Source: Cytobacillus sp. FSL H8-0458
GTDB taxonomy: Bacteria; Bacillota; Bacilli; Bacillales; Cytobacillaceae
Assembly: GCF_038002165.1 (NCBI RefSeq)
Contig: NZ_JBBOBR010000001.1
Location: 1,116,001-1,180,000, forward strand
DNA: 64,000 nucleotides
Direction: 5' to 3'
The first letter of the stretch is position 1. Each line of letters opens with the position of its first letter. Below are positions 45,207-54,255 of this stretch, in pieces. Under the pieces are notes generated by a model. That model was not told where the DNA came from. It searched no databases and saw only the letters and a program-made list of their open reading frames with translations. A program made the position numbers and the translations under genes.

Positions 45207-45210
45207 TCAT

Positions 45211-46443
45211 TTATGCACTGGTTGTAGCTGTCTTTTTCTGCTTATGCTGCACACCTTGCAGAACAAATTGATCCCGGCCTGCTCCAATTCCGGAAATAGT
45301 AAAGATGGCCGTAATGATCATAAGGAAGATCAATGGAACGGTCCAGGAGTGGAATAGGTCATACAGTGAGCCGATGAGAATCGGTCCTGCCGCGGCAAGC
45401 AGGTAGCCGACGGATTGAGCCATTCCTGAAAGGCTGGCTGCCTGTTTGGCATTTTCAGCACGAAGGCCGATCAGGGTTAAGGAATGACTGATTGCAGCTC
45501 CAAGACCAATCCCGAGAATAACGATGCTGATGTTAGAGATGATGGCATTGACATTCATCAGGAGACCCGTTATGCCGGCAAAAGTAAAAAGGCCGATGCC
45601 AAAAGCAATCCCTTTTTGGTTAGGAAGCCGGTCGGCAAGAACGGGAATAATAAAATTAACAGGGAGTCCTGAAAATTGGAAAACGGTTACCATCCATCCG
45701 GCAGCGGCGATTTCCCGGCCCTGGCTATGAAGAATTTCGGGGAGCCAGGTAGTGGTGCTGAAATAGACCATTGATTGCAATCCCATAAACAGTGTGACCT
45801 GCCAGGCGATGGGCGAGGACCAGATAGAACCCTTGGATGCAGATACTTTAGGTATTTCCGTTTTTTTCTTTCTTAATATGATCTGGGGAAGCCAGACAAT
45901 AATGGCGATAAGTATTAAGATGGTCCATACACCAAGTGAAAGTCTCCATCCTAAGCCAAGATTTTCGGCAAGCGGGATACTGAAACCGGGCGCTAGTCCT
46001 GCACAAATGCCCATTGAAAATGTATAAATGCCTGTAAGCAGGCCAACCTTTTGCGGGAATTTTTCCTTGACCATACCAGGAAGAAGCACATTGCAAAGGC
46101 CTACGCCTAACCCGATTAATACAGTTCCTATGTAGAGCGGGGGAAGCATTCCTAATGAACGGGCCGCAATGCCGGCTCCCAAAATAGTCAACCCCAAAAG
46201 AATGCTCCATTCACTTCCAAGCTTTTGGGCAATCCTCGGAACAAAGGGGGAGAGCAGGGCGAAGGCAACGAGCGGAAGGGTAGTCAGAAGGCCGGCTGCA
46301 CTATTGGAAATTCCCGTTTCATCCCGGATTGCACCAATCAATGGTCCGACTGATGTAATCGCTGGGCGTAAATTAAAAGCCACAAAAATAATGCCGGCCA
46401 TCAGGAAAAAGGTTTTTGAATCAAATTTTGCTGAACTTCTCAA
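45211..46443 (-). CDS. CynX/NimT-family MFS transporter
   Basis: 410-aa 12-TM major facilitator of the cyanate/nitroimidazole permease group: FNLRPAITSVGPLIGAIRDETGISNSAAGLLTTLPLVAFAL, GLGVGLCNVLLPGMVKEKFPQKVGLLTGIYTFSMG, and LIGLRAENAKQAASLSGMAQSVGYLLAAAGPILIG. The start is TTG at 46443, after AAGGAGTG. It is a single-gene unit, and the substrate is unknown. The name NimT/CynX reflects family membership, not proven cyanate transport. Confidence 0.87.
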   Translation of the reverse strand: MRSSAKFDSKTFFLMAGIIFVAFNLRPAITSVGPLIGAIRDETGISNSAAGLLTTLPLVAFALLSPFVPRIAQKLGSEWSILLGLTILGAGIAARSLGMLPPLYIGTVLIGLGVGLCNVLLPGMVKEKFPQKVGLLTGIYTFSMGICAGLAPGFSIPLAENLGLGWRLSLGVWTILILIAIIVWLPQIILRKKKTEIPKVSASKGSIWSSPIAWQVTLFMGLQSMVYFSTTTWLPEILHSQGREIAAAGWMVTVFQFSGLPVNFIIPVLADRLPNQKGIAFGIGLFTFAGITGLLMNVNAIISNISIVILGIGLGAAISHSLTLIGLRAENAKQAASLSGMAQSVGYLLAAAGPILIGSLYDLFHSWTVPLIFLMIITAIFTISGIGAGRDQFVLQGVQHKQKKTATTSA

Positions 46444-46793
46444 CTAAAGACACTCCTTAAAAGTATTTCCAACATCCTTCGCTTAACGAAAAGACAATAT
46501 TCAGAATAGTATATATGCATGCCGTTCAAAAGTACATAGGTTTTCATGAAAAATGCAATCTTTTCATATGAAATTAAACCCTCCATTTAGTTAAGCAGTC
46601 TTTAAATGACCAACTTCCAAATAAATATCTACTGTACAAACGTATATAATCTTTTTAGCGGGAAATAGATTTTTCTCAGTTTCCTTTATATATATTGTTT
46701 AGCTGTAAAAACATAATGTATTATAAAAATAACTGGAGTTGTAAGAAACTCTTGATTTTTGTTTTTAAGTAGGGTCAGAATGGGGGATGTGGC
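46444..46793. other. Divergent intergenic region with pepT promoter
   Basis: No gene is supported. Next to pepT, TTGTTT (46695-46700) and TATTAT (46719-46724) are 18 bp apart and form a plausible promoter. A short hairpin GAGTT-N6-AACTC (46736-46751) followed by a T-rich stretch lies between that promoter and the ribosome site GGGGGATG and might act as an attenuator. The MFS-side promoter was not identified. Confidence 0.4.
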
Positions 46794-48035
46794 ATGAAAA
46801 AAGATTTAATAGAGAGATTGACAAGATATGTAAAAGTTGATACACAATCCAAATATGGTACTGAACATACTCCGTCAACGCCTGGTCAGCTGGTGCTTGC
46901 GAATATGCTTGCAGAGGAATTAAAAGATATTGGTATGTCTAATGTTACAATCGACCAACATGGCTATGTAATGGCGACGTTACCATCAAATATAAGCAAA
47001 GATGTTCCAGCAATTGGATTTCTTGCACATCTTGATACCTCTAGTGACTACACAGGGAAAAATGTAAACCCTCAACTGGTGGAAAATTATGATGGAACCG
47101 ACATTATTTTAAATAAGGAATCAAACATTGTGCTGTCTGTAAGGGATTTTCCTGAAATGCCCTGCTATAAAGGACATACACTCATAACAACAGATGGAAC
47201 AACACTGCTCGGGGCGGATGATAAAGCTGGCATAGCGGAAATCATGACAGCAATGGAATATCTAATTAAACACCCTGAAATTAAGCATGGAACGGTAAGA
47301 GTTGCGTTTACACCAGACGAAGAGATATCTAAAGGAGCGGATACGTTTGATGTTGATGCTTTTGGTGCTCAATTCGCATACACAATGGACGGAGGCCCAT
47401 TAGGTGAATTAGAATATGAGAGCTTTAATGCCGCAGAAGCTTTAATTACGATAAAAGGCAGAAATGTTCATCCCGGTACAGCAAAAGGGAAGATGATAAA
47501 TTCCACTAAAATTGCCATAGAATTGAACAGCAGATTACCAGTTGAGGAAGTACCTGAATCGACCGATGGATATGAAGGCTTTTACCACCTTTACTCTATG
47601 AAAGGAACTATCGAACTCACAACTGTCAGCTATTTAATTAGGGATTTTGATAAAGAAAACTTTAATGCACGAAAAGCAAAGTTGGAAAACATAGTGAAAG
47701 ACCTTCAAAGAACGTATGGAAATGATGCCATTCTTCTTGAAATGAAGGATGAATACTATAATATGAAAGAAAAAATAGAACCTGTTTTTGAAATTGTGGA
47801 TATAGCTAAGAAAGCCATGGAGAATTTGGATATCGAACCTGATATTAAACCCATTCGCGGGGGAACAGATGGTTCAACTTTATCCTTCATGGGGCTGCCG
47901 ACACCCAATATTTTTACAGGCGGAGAAAACTTCCATAGTAAATATGAGTTTGCGTCAGTTGATAATATGGCTAAAGCTGCAAATGTCATAATAGAAATAG
48001 TTCGATTGTTTGCAGAGAAAAAAATAATTGATTAA
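46794..48035 (+). CDS. pepT: Peptidase T (tripeptide aminopeptidase)
   Basis: 413-aa M20B metallopeptidase that removes the N-terminal residue of tripeptides in the cytoplasm. Motifs: [19 protein letters not shown] (metal His and catalytic Asp), [16 protein letters not shown] (bridging Asp), [12 protein letters not shown] (catalytic Glu-Glu), [14 protein letters not shown] and [30 protein letters not shown] at the C-terminus with the last metal His. Full-length compared with B. subtilis PepT (410 aa). It is a single-gene unit with its own promoter and terminator. Confidence 0.96.
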   Translation: MKKDLIERLTRYVKVDTQSKYGTEHTPSTPGQLVLANMLAEELKDIGMSNVTIDQHGYVMATLPSNISKDVPAIGFLAHLDTSSDYTGKNVNPQLVENYDGTDIILNKESNIVLSVRDFPEMPCYKGHTLITTDGTTLLGADDKAGIAEIMTAMEYLIKHPEIKHGTVRVAFTPDEEISKGADTFDVDAFGAQFAYTMDGGPLGELEYESFNAAEALITIKGRNVHPGTAKGKMINSTKIAIELNSRLPVEEVPESTDGYEGFYHLYSMKGTIELTTVSYLIRDFDKENFNARKAKLENIVKDLQRTYGNDAILLEMKDEYYNMKEKIEPVFEIVDIAKKAMENLDIEPDIKPIRGGTDGSTLSFMGLPTPNIFTGGENFHSKYEFASVDNMAKAANVIIEIVRLFAEKKIID

Positions 48036-48065
48036 GGCAATCATAAACTGAATGATGAGAAAAAA

Positions 48066-48100
48066 GAAATCAGCGGTAAATTTACCGCTGATTTCTTTTT
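48066..48100 (+). terminator. Rho-independent terminator after pepT
   Basis: A perfect 30-bp palindrome from GAAATCAGCGG to CCGCTGATTTC (48066-48095), followed by TTTTT. Confidence 0.9.
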
Positions 48101-48177
48101 GGCCGGTCCTTACGATGCATAAATAATCCAATATAGCAAAAATTATCTCTATTACACTTGGTTAGCGGGGATTGACT

Positions 48178-49254
48178 ATGAAATATTCCAGACTCCAAAT
48201 ATCGTTTTTGCTGATTTTATTTACAGGAATATCAAATCACGTCATGATCCTTCCACACCTTTTAAGAGTAGCGAATCGTGATGCGTGGGTATGTGTGCTG
48301 GCTGCTTATGGGATTTTGCTTCTCTGGGGACTATTTCTTTATTTCATTTTGAAAAGGCTGAAGGGGGAGGGCTTGAGGGGCTGGATAAAAGATAGGGCAG
48401 GGAAATTTGTCTCCATGGGAATTATACTGATTTTCGCCGTTTATTTCTTTGTGAGCGGAGTTCTGGCATCATATGATTTCATTCTTCTGATAAAGATATA
48501 TTTCCTCCCGTTAACACCTGCTTGGGTTGTTACAGGATGTTTTCTGCTTCTATGTGTGTGGGCTGCATTTAAAGGGTTCAAGGTAATTGTCTATTTGTCA
48601 GCTTTATTATTGCCCATTGTGTGGACATTGGGGTATTTTGTTGCTTTTTCCACCTTAAACAAAAAAGAATATTCCTATCTTCTTCCTGTTTTGGAGAACG
48701 GTTTTGACCCTATTAAAGACGGTGTAATCATTGTTTTGGGCGGAAGTATTGATTTGCTGGTTTTATTTTTAATTCAAGATCGGATGAAAAAGCCTTTTAA
48801 TTACTGGAACTTATACATTCTGATAACGATTCTTTTAGGTCTTGTATTAGGTCCAACGATGGGATCGATTTCTTCTTTCGGACCGATTGTTTCGTCCAAC
48901 CTTCGTTACCCTGCATTTGAACAGTGGAGGCTGGTCCAATTAGGAAAACAAATTTCCCATCTTGATTTTTTAGCTGTTTTCCAATTTCTGTCAGGTTCGT
49001 TAATTAAAGTTTCATTATGTCTATCTTTTCTTGTAGAACTTATTGAGATTAAATCAGAAAAAATAAAAAGAAACTTTCTCATTTTCACCGGCATTTTAGT
49101 TTCTTCTGTTTCCATTGTACCTTTAAGTGATATTTGGCTGCAGAAAAAGATTGCTGGATATTACTATCCAATCCTGTTTATTGGTGGTTTTGCACTTTCT
49201 CTAATTCTATTTGCCATTAGCTATCTGCCTAAAAAGAAGGGAGTGCCTTTTTAA
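48178..49254 (+). CDS. Spore germination permease, GerAB family
   Basis: 358-aa membrane protein with about ten TM segments, of the endospore germination permease family related to amino-acid transporters: SFLLILFTGISNHVMILPHLLRVANRDAWVCVLAAYGILLLWG. It is the likely germinant-sensing subunit of a receptor in the spore inner membrane. A TTG at 48172 is in frame, but GCGGGGA at 48164-48170 suits ATG 48178. The stop overlaps the next start (TAATG). Expression is expected in the forespore under sigma-G; I could not fix the promoter. Confidence 0.92.
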   Translation: MKYSRLQISFLLILFTGISNHVMILPHLLRVANRDAWVCVLAAYGILLLWGLFLYFILKRLKGEGLRGWIKDRAGKFVSMGIILIFAVYFFVSGVLASYDFILLIKIYFLPLTPAWVVTGCFLLLCVWAAFKGFKVIVYLSALLLPIVWTLGYFVAFSTLNKKEYSYLLPVLENGFDPIKDGVIIVLGGSIDLLVLFLIQDRMKKPFNYWNLYILITILLGLVLGPTMGSISSFGPIVSSNLRYPAFEQWRLVQLGKQISHLDFLAVFQFLSGSLIKVSLCLSFLVELIEIKSEKIKRNFLIFTGILVSSVSIVPLSDIWLQKKIAGYYYPILFIGGFALSLILFAISYLPKKKGVPF

Positions 49255-50711
49255 TGGACCTTGATCATGACTTGTCAGAAAACATAAGAGTCTTGGAAGA
49301 AAAGCTTTCTTCTGGGAAAATGGATGAAAAAAATCTTCTGGATTTTTTTAAAAGCTATTCCGATGTAAAAGTAGCACAGTTTAAACAATCAGAGGGAGAT
49401 ACTGCTGTTATTTACTGTGCGGGTATGATCGATGGCACCCAGCTGAATGAATATTACAATAGTGTTTTTACCTTCCTTTCAAAAGAGAGGGACATGGAGC
49501 AGTTGCCGGATCTGCCTCCTATTGTGACTTTGAATTCCTTTAGAATAATGATTGAAAAAGTTTTTTCTGGTTTTTTGATTTTTTTTCGGAACGGCAGGCC
49601 ATTCTTCTGGGCCATAGATATTGCTGATATTCCAAAGAGGACGCCGGAGGAATCCAAAACAGAAACTTCCATCAAAGGGCCGAAAGACGGATTCACAGAA
49701 GAAATCAATACAAATATCTCTTTAATACGAAAGAGAATCAGAAGCCCTAAGCTATATAATGAATCATTTGTAATAGGGTCATTAAGTCAGACAAAGGTTT
49801 CGCTTCTTTACTTAACCAACAAAATAAATCCGGTAATACTTGAAGAAATCCGTGAGCGGCTGAGTACCATTGAAACAGAAAGTATATTGAGTGCCGGACA
49901 GCTCGAACAATGGCTTTCGGACCGGACCTTTTCCTTATTTCCGCTTGTCGATTACATAACACGGCCGGATTTTACTATTGAATGCATGCTGCGTGGCAGG
50001 TTCATCATCATAGTCGATGGCTCTCCAATGGTTTTAATTGGTCCTGCTAATTTAACAGAATTAACAAAATCGCCGGAGGATCTTCATTTTCCCTATTATT
50101 TTGTTCTATTCCAAAGAATGTTAAGACTGGTTGGCATTGTGATCGCCATTTTCCTGCCCGGCTTCTGGATAGCGATAGCTGATGTAAATCTAGACCAGCT
50201 GCCTTTTCCTCTTTTAGCAACAGTGGTTGTGTCTAGAAATGGACTGCCGCTGCCAGGTGGACTGGAGGCTTTTTTTATCCTTGGTTTGTTTGAATTACTA
50301 AGGGAGGCCGGGGTGAGAATGCCCACGGCTGTTGGGCAGACTATATCGATTGTTGGGGGTTTGATCATTGGGGATGCCTCGATCAGAGCAGGTCTTGCAT
50401 CCCCCACCATTATTGTTGTTATTGCTCTGACTGCCGTAGCAACTTATACACTGGTAAATCAATCGTTATCAGGGACGGTCACTGTTCTTCGATTCATAAC
50501 CCTGCTTATATCATCCTTCCTGGGCATTTTTGGTGTGTTTATTTGTGTATTTGGTGTTCTTATTTATCTGTGTCAACTCGAGTCCTATAAATTAGCCTAT
50601 ATGGAGCCGATTGTTTCACTTAAGCCCAAGGAAATTTTTTCTGCATTGCTGATTAATCCTTTTAAGAGACGTGATTTTACAGCCCCAATTTTAAGAAGGG
50701 GGAACAAATGA
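49254..50711 (+). CDS. Spore germination protein, GerAA family
   Basis: 485-aa GerA-family subunit: soluble N-terminal region (about 1-280; VAQFKQSEGDTAVIYCAGMIDG, SLLYLTNKINPVILEEIRERL, FPLVDYITRPDFTIECMLRGRFIIIVDGSPMVLIGPANL) and a C-terminal membrane region (about 285-450) with FPLLATVVVSRNGLPLPGGLEAFFILGLFELLREAGVRMPTAVGQ and ISIVGGLIIGDASIRAGLASPTIIVV. It forms the ion-channel subunit of germinant receptors. It overlaps the flanking genes on both sides, so the three are coupled. Confidence 0.95.
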   Translation: MDLDHDLSENIRVLEEKLSSGKMDEKNLLDFFKSYSDVKVAQFKQSEGDTAVIYCAGMIDGTQLNEYYNSVFTFLSKERDMEQLPDLPPIVTLNSFRIMIEKVFSGFLIFFRNGRPFFWAIDIADIPKRTPEESKTETSIKGPKDGFTEEINTNISLIRKRIRSPKLYNESFVIGSLSQTKVSLLYLTNKINPVILEEIRERLSTIETESILSAGQLEQWLSDRTFSLFPLVDYITRPDFTIECMLRGRFIIIVDGSPMVLIGPANLTELTKSPEDLHFPYYFVLFQRMLRLVGIVIAIFLPGFWIAIADVNLDQLPFPLLATVVVSRNGLPLPGGLEAFFILGLFELLREAGVRMPTAVGQTISIVGGLIIGDASIRAGLASPTIIVVIALTAVATYTLVNQSLSGTVTVLRFITLLISSFLGIFGVFICVFGVLIYLCQLESYKLAYMEPIVSLKPKEIFSALLINPFKRRDFTAPILRRGNK

Positions 50712-51862
50712 TGCTTCCAGCTTTCCGCAAATGGCTATTTATAGCTCTGGCATCCGTGCTTATCATTTCTCAATCGGGTTGTACGGATATGAAAGAAATG
50801 AAGGATCTTAACTATGCCACTGCAATTGGTGTGGATTATAAGGATGGAAAGTATCATACCTATATTCAGATGGTGGATCTAATGAAAGTGGCCAAAACAG
50901 AAGGAGGAGATACGTCTCCCGCGAATATGTGGGTATCTGAGGCTGAAGGAGAAACATTTAATAGTGCTTTCTTCGATGTTTACAAGACATCGCAAGTAAG
51001 AATAATCTGGGCCCATGTAACGGCCATTGTGCTAAGTGAATCTGCCTTAGAACAGGGGTTTCATGAAATTTTAGATGGCCTGACCCGTTACCACGAATTC
51101 CGATTGACACCGTGGGTATATGGAACGAAGGAAAAAATTTCTGACATCCTTTCTGTAAGGGGCTTTTTTGGACAGACGTCACTTGATACGATTTTGCATA
51201 GCCCTGAATCAGTTTTTCAGCAGAGCTCTCAGCTTAAGCCTATTGAATTCTTTAAACTGGCTAAACAGATCTATGAACCAGCTTATACGGCTTTTGTCCC
51301 TTCACTTTCTGTGAATGATTCCCAATGGGAAGAAAACCAAATAAAAGAACCAAAACTATCTGTAAATGGTGCTTTCTTCATAAAGAATAAAAGCTATAAG
51401 GGTTTTTATTCTAGGAAGGTATTAGAAGGAATCAGATGGGTCATCCCTAAGATGGCAAGAATACAGGTGTTAATACCAAGTGAAGAAGAGCCGCAATTTC
51501 TCCCGGTTTTTGAGGACCCGAAAGCTAATTATAAAGCAAAGAATGGCAGGGTAGAAATAGAGGTAGAGGCTAAAGGTTACATCACTAACCGAGATAATAA
51601 TAAAACGACTAATTTAAAAGAAATGGAAGACCTGACTGAAGCGGTTATAAAGAAAGAGATCCAAAGGCTATTTGATTTAAGCATTGAGGAAAATACAGAT
51701 TTTCTCAATTTAGAACACACTTTATACCGGGACAACTGGAAGGTTTGGAAGAAAAATAAACATTTGACTCAAGAATCTTTAAAAAGCATCAAAGTCAATG
51801 TAGAATTAATTCATTCGGGCGGATCTAAAAATCGCGTATTAGAAATGGATTATATGAGGTAA
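50708..51862 (+). CDS. Spore germination lipoprotein, Ger(x)C family
   Basis: 384-aa lipoprotein with lipobox SQSGC (Cys25), then the GerAC N-terminal domain (DMKEMKDLNYATAIGVDYKDGKYHTYIQMVDL) and the C-terminal Ger(x)C domain (about 215-384; LSVNGAFFIKNKSYKGFYSRKVLEGIRWV). It starts ATGATG with the first ATG overlapping the gerA stop. It completes a gerB-gerA-gerC receptor operon, in an order different from the classical gerAA-AB-AC. Confidence 0.94.
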   Translation: MMLPAFRKWLFIALASVLIISQSGCTDMKEMKDLNYATAIGVDYKDGKYHTYIQMVDLMKVAKTEGGDTSPANMWVSEAEGETFNSAFFDVYKTSQVRIIWAHVTAIVLSESALEQGFHEILDGLTRYHEFRLTPWVYGTKEKISDILSVRGFFGQTSLDTILHSPESVFQQSSQLKPIEFFKLAKQIYEPAYTAFVPSLSVNDSQWEENQIKEPKLSVNGAFFIKNKSYKGFYSRKVLEGIRWVIPKMARIQVLIPSEEEPQFLPVFEDPKANYKAKNGRVEIEVEAKGYITNRDNNKTTNLKEMEDLTEAVIKKEIQRLFDLSIEENTDFLNLEHTLYRDNWKVWKKNKHLTQESLKSIKVNVELIHSGGSKNRVLEMDYMR

Positions 51863-51900
51863 GCAAAAAGGGGATCAGGTCCCCTTAGTTTTGCTTTTTT
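51863..51900. terminator. Bidirectional terminator
   Basis: AAGCAAAA plus AGGGGA on one side pair with TCCCCT plus TTTTGCTT on the other, with a small bulge (TAG) and 5-nt loop. It serves the ger operon and the convergent padR-like gene, overlapping the end of the latter. Confidence 0.75.
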
Positions 51901-52399
51901 CCTCCAACGCGTTAAGAATCTTAATGAGCCAATTTATATAAAATGAATTCAATCCCTTATAATGCTCTTGGATCAGGTTCGGAATAACTGCTTGGTAGTC
52001 ATGCTTCGCTTGAATTTCTGTCTTCAATTCGGAGATCCAGGCATTAATATGTTGGGCTGCTTGGGGAACTTCAGATGATTCGATAAATAATAAGGCTGGA
52101 TATAAGGATCGCGGTTCTGGCATCCGCTTTTTAAATACCTCGACAATTTCTTCTGAAAGCTGGTTTTTTCCTTCTTCAGTAATTTGATAGACCGTCCGGT
52201 TTGGGCGGTTGTTTACCTGTTCCTGCTTTTCCGCCTGTATCCAGTTGTGTTTTTCGAGTTTGCGGATGGCGTGGTATAAATTCCCGTCTGTGACAGGGAA
52301 TAGCTGATCCCATTTGTGTTCTAAAATGACCTTTTTCATTTCATACGGGTGGTACTTTTTTTCTTTTAACAGACCAAGAATGACAATTTGAATAGACAT
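51875..52399 (-). CDS. PadR-family transcriptional regulator
   Basis: 174-aa PadR protein: winged-helix N-domain (VILGLLKEKKYHPYEMKKVILE, PVTDGNLYHAIRKLEKHNWIQAEKQEQVNNRPNRTVYQITEEGKNQL) and a helical C-domain (about 95-174) for dimerisation. The frame is open further upstream, but ATG at 52399 is preceded by AAAGGAG and gives the normal PadR N-terminus. It is divergent from the SDR at 52480. A 20-bp perfect palindrome (52425-52444) in the gap and a near copy at 54125 are its likely operators. Confidence 0.92.
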   Translation of the reverse strand: MSIQIVILGLLKEKKYHPYEMKKVILEHKWDQLFPVTDGNLYHAIRKLEKHNWIQAEKQEQVNNRPNRTVYQITEEGKNQLSEEIVEVFKKRMPEPRSLYPALLFIESSEVPQAAQHINAWISELKTEIQAKHDYQAVIPNLIQEHYKGLNSFYINWLIKILNALEEKSKTKGT

Positions 52400-52424
52400 G
52401 ATAGGCAACTCCTTTTTCCGATCA

Positions 52425-52444
52425 ATTACTTTGCGCAAAGTAAT
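52425..52444. promoter_or_regulatory. PadR operator over the SDR promoter
   Basis: ATTACTTTGCGCAAAGTAAT is a perfect 20-bp palindrome. It contains TTGCGC (52431-52436), which stands 17 bp before TATAAT (52454-52459), so the operator covers the -35 of the SDR at 52480. A near copy occupies the same place in the promoter of the SDR at 53328-54062. Confidence 0.75.
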
Positions 52445-52479
52445 GAATAGATTTATAATAAAGGTGAGGAGGAGATTTA

Positions 52480-53229
52480 ATGAACTTACAAGGCAAAGTT
52501 GCATTAATTACAGGCGGTGCAGGCGGCATTGGCAAAGGTATAGCCGCATCCATGCTAAAACATGGCGCTAAAGTTGTCATAGCTGATATCAATCAGGAAG
52601 CCGGTGAGGCGGCTGTACAACAATTAAGTCAATTTGGATCCATACATTTTATTGTAAAAGATATTTCAAAAAAGGAAAACGCTGCAGAACTTGTCCAGGA
52701 AACAGTTTCACAGTTCGGAAAACTGGACATCCTTGTCAACAACGCGCATGTTTCCAGACAGATGCCGTTTGTGAATACAACACTGGAAGACTTTGAATTA
52801 TCCTTTAATACAGGATTTTACCCTACTGTCCATTTAATGCAAGCCTCTTATGAACAGCTTAAGAAAAATAAAGGATTCGTGATTAACTTTGCTTCAGGTG
52901 CCGGCATTTCGGGCCAGGTGAACCAGGCCTCCTATGGATCTGCTAAAGAAGCGATCCGCGGTTTGACGCGAACTGTTGCAAATGAGTGGGCTAAAGATCA
53001 GATTAATGTGAATTTAATTTCACCAATTGCTTATACTGAAGGCGTGAAAAATTGGAGCGCGAACTTCCCTGATCAATATGAGCAGGTACTCAATGGAATT
53101 CCGCTTGGCCGCATGGGAGACCCGGAAAAGGACATTGGAGAAGTGGCGGTATTCTTAAGCAGCGAAAGCAGCTCCTATATTACCGGACAGACCATCATGG
53201 TTGACGGGGGAACGCAAAAATTAACATAA
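52480..53229 (+). CDS. Short-chain dehydrogenase/reductase, probable PadR target
   Basis: 249-aa classical SDR: TGGAGGIGKGIAASMLKHGAKVVIADINQ (NAD-type Asp), NNAHVSR, catalytic Ser in NFASGAG and YGSAK, ending GQTIMVDGGTQKLT. ATG 52480 follows AGGAGGAG. Its promoter overlaps the PadR palindrome. With the second SDR at 53328 it forms a small regulon of two reductases, possibly handling a toxic carbonyl or aromatic compound; the substrate is unknown. Confidence 0.92.
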   Translation: MNLQGKVALITGGAGGIGKGIAASMLKHGAKVVIADINQEAGEAAVQQLSQFGSIHFIVKDISKKENAAELVQETVSQFGKLDILVNNAHVSRQMPFVNTTLEDFELSFNTGFYPTVHLMQASYEQLKKNKGFVINFASGAGISGQVNQASYGSAKEAIRGLTRTVANEWAKDQINVNLISPIAYTEGVKNWSANFPDQYEQVLNGIPLGRMGDPEKDIGEVAVFLSSESSSYITGQTIMVDGGTQKLT

Positions 53230-53265
53230 ACAAAGAAACTGTCCGCTTGGACAGTTTCTTTGTTT
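53228..53265. terminator. Bidirectional terminator between convergent SDR genes
   Basis: A 17-bp perfect stem from AAACAAAGAAACTGTCC (53228-53244) to GGACAGTTTCTTTGTTT (53249-53265) around the loop GCTT. Confidence 0.9.
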
Positions 53266-53327
53266 ATGATGGGCATATCCCATCTGATGTCAGATGACGG
53301 TCCAGCTTAGGTGGTGCCTTCCGCATT

Positions 53328-54062
53328 CTATTGTGCAGAGAATCCGCCATCAATAACTAATTCTGCTCCTGAGATATATGAGGCATCATCTGAAGCAAGG
53401 AACAATACAGCACGTGCCACGTCATCAGCTTCACCAAGTCTTTGAAGCGGAGTGGCCTGAATTAATCTTTGCAGCACTTCACTGGACTCTGAAAGGTTCT
53501 CTGTCATTGGCGTTTTAATGACGCCAGGGAAAACGGCATTAACCCTGATTCCGAATCGGCCGAACTGTGTGCTTGCCGCTCTGGAGATGGCTCTGACAGC
53601 TCCTTTTGAAGCCGTGTATGTGTTTGTGCCCATTCCAACCATGGCTGTGTAGCTGGAAATATTTACAACCGCACCGCTTTGCTGTTTGACCATTTGCGGC
53701 AATACATGCTTCATTCCTGCAAATGGCCCGAAGCCATTGATGCGCATCATCAGATCCCAATCTTCAATTGTCACATCATCCATATGCTTCTCACTTGAAA
53801 TGCCCGCATTATTAATAAGAACATCGATTCTTCCATGATCGGCAACAATTTCTTCCACTGCCTTTTTCCAATCATCCTCTGACATGACATTCAGCAATTT
53901 GCCTTCCACTGCATCATTTTGGCTGACAACGTCCAAGAGCTCTTTGTTAATGTCCGCTGCAATAACATATGCGCCTTCCTCGACTAAAAGCTCAGTCATG
54001 CGTTTTCCCATTCCTGATGCTCCGCCGGTAACCAATACAATTTTATTATCGAATTTACCCAT
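53328..54062 (-). CDS. Short-chain dehydrogenase/reductase, probable PadR target
   Basis: 244-aa SDR: VTGGASGMGKRMTELLVEEGAYVIAADIN, NNAGIS, catalytic Ser in NISSYTAM with Tyr and Lys in YTASK, C-terminus SGAELVIDGGFSAQ. An upstream in-frame ATG exists at 54086, but AGGGGG suits ATG 54062. On the minus strand TTGCAC stands 16 bp before TATACT, and the TTGCAC lies inside a palindrome nearly identical to the PadR operator at 52425. The protein is not a close repeat of the 52480 SDR. Confidence 0.92.
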   Translation of the reverse strand: MGKFDNKIVLVTGGASGMGKRMTELLVEEGAYVIAADINKELLDVVSQNDAVEGKLLNVMSEDDWKKAVEEIVADHGRIDVLINNAGISSEKHMDDVTIEDWDLMMRINGFGPFAGMKHVLPQMVKQQSGAVVNISSYTAMVGMGTNTYTASKGAVRAISRAASTQFGRFGIRVNAVFPGVIKTPMTENLSESSEVLQRLIQATPLQRLGEADDVARAVLFLASDDASYISGAELVIDGGFSAQ

Positions 54063-54124
54063 TATATTTCCCCCTAGAATTCTCATTCTTAATAGCGTTT
54101 ACAAATCAAGTATAACCGATACTA

Positions 54125-54143
54125 TACTTTGTGCAAAGTAATT
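54125..54143. promoter_or_regulatory. Second PadR-type operator
   Basis: TACTTTGTGCAAAGTAAT (within 54125-54143) differs from the 52425 palindrome at one central base over this length. On the minus strand it embeds the -35 (TTGCAC) of the SDR at 53328-54062, whose -10 TATACT follows after 16 bp. Confidence 0.7.
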
Positions 54144-54186
54144 AGATTTGGAAAAGTACCAAGTTTTAAGGGACTTTTCATTATTC

Positions 54187-54215
54187 TTGATAGAAAGGGA
54201 AAGGATTGGTATAAT
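54187..54215 (+). promoter_or_regulatory. Sigma-A promoter of the TetR gene
   Basis: TTGATA (54187-54192), a 17-bp spacer, and a perfect TATAAT (54210-54215). The TetR operator begins two bases later. Confidence 0.75.
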
Positions 54216-54216
54216 G

Positions 54217-54233
54217 AATGACAGTCAGTCATT
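54217..54233. promoter_or_regulatory. TetR (YvdT-like) operator 1
   Basis: AATGACAGTCAGTCATT has arms AATGAC and GTCATT. It lies at the start of the tetR transcript, fitting autorepression. The exact reverse complement occurs at 54881 ahead of the SMR genes. Confidence 0.75.
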
Positions 54234-54255
54234 TTTTGGTCAAGGAGGATATACC

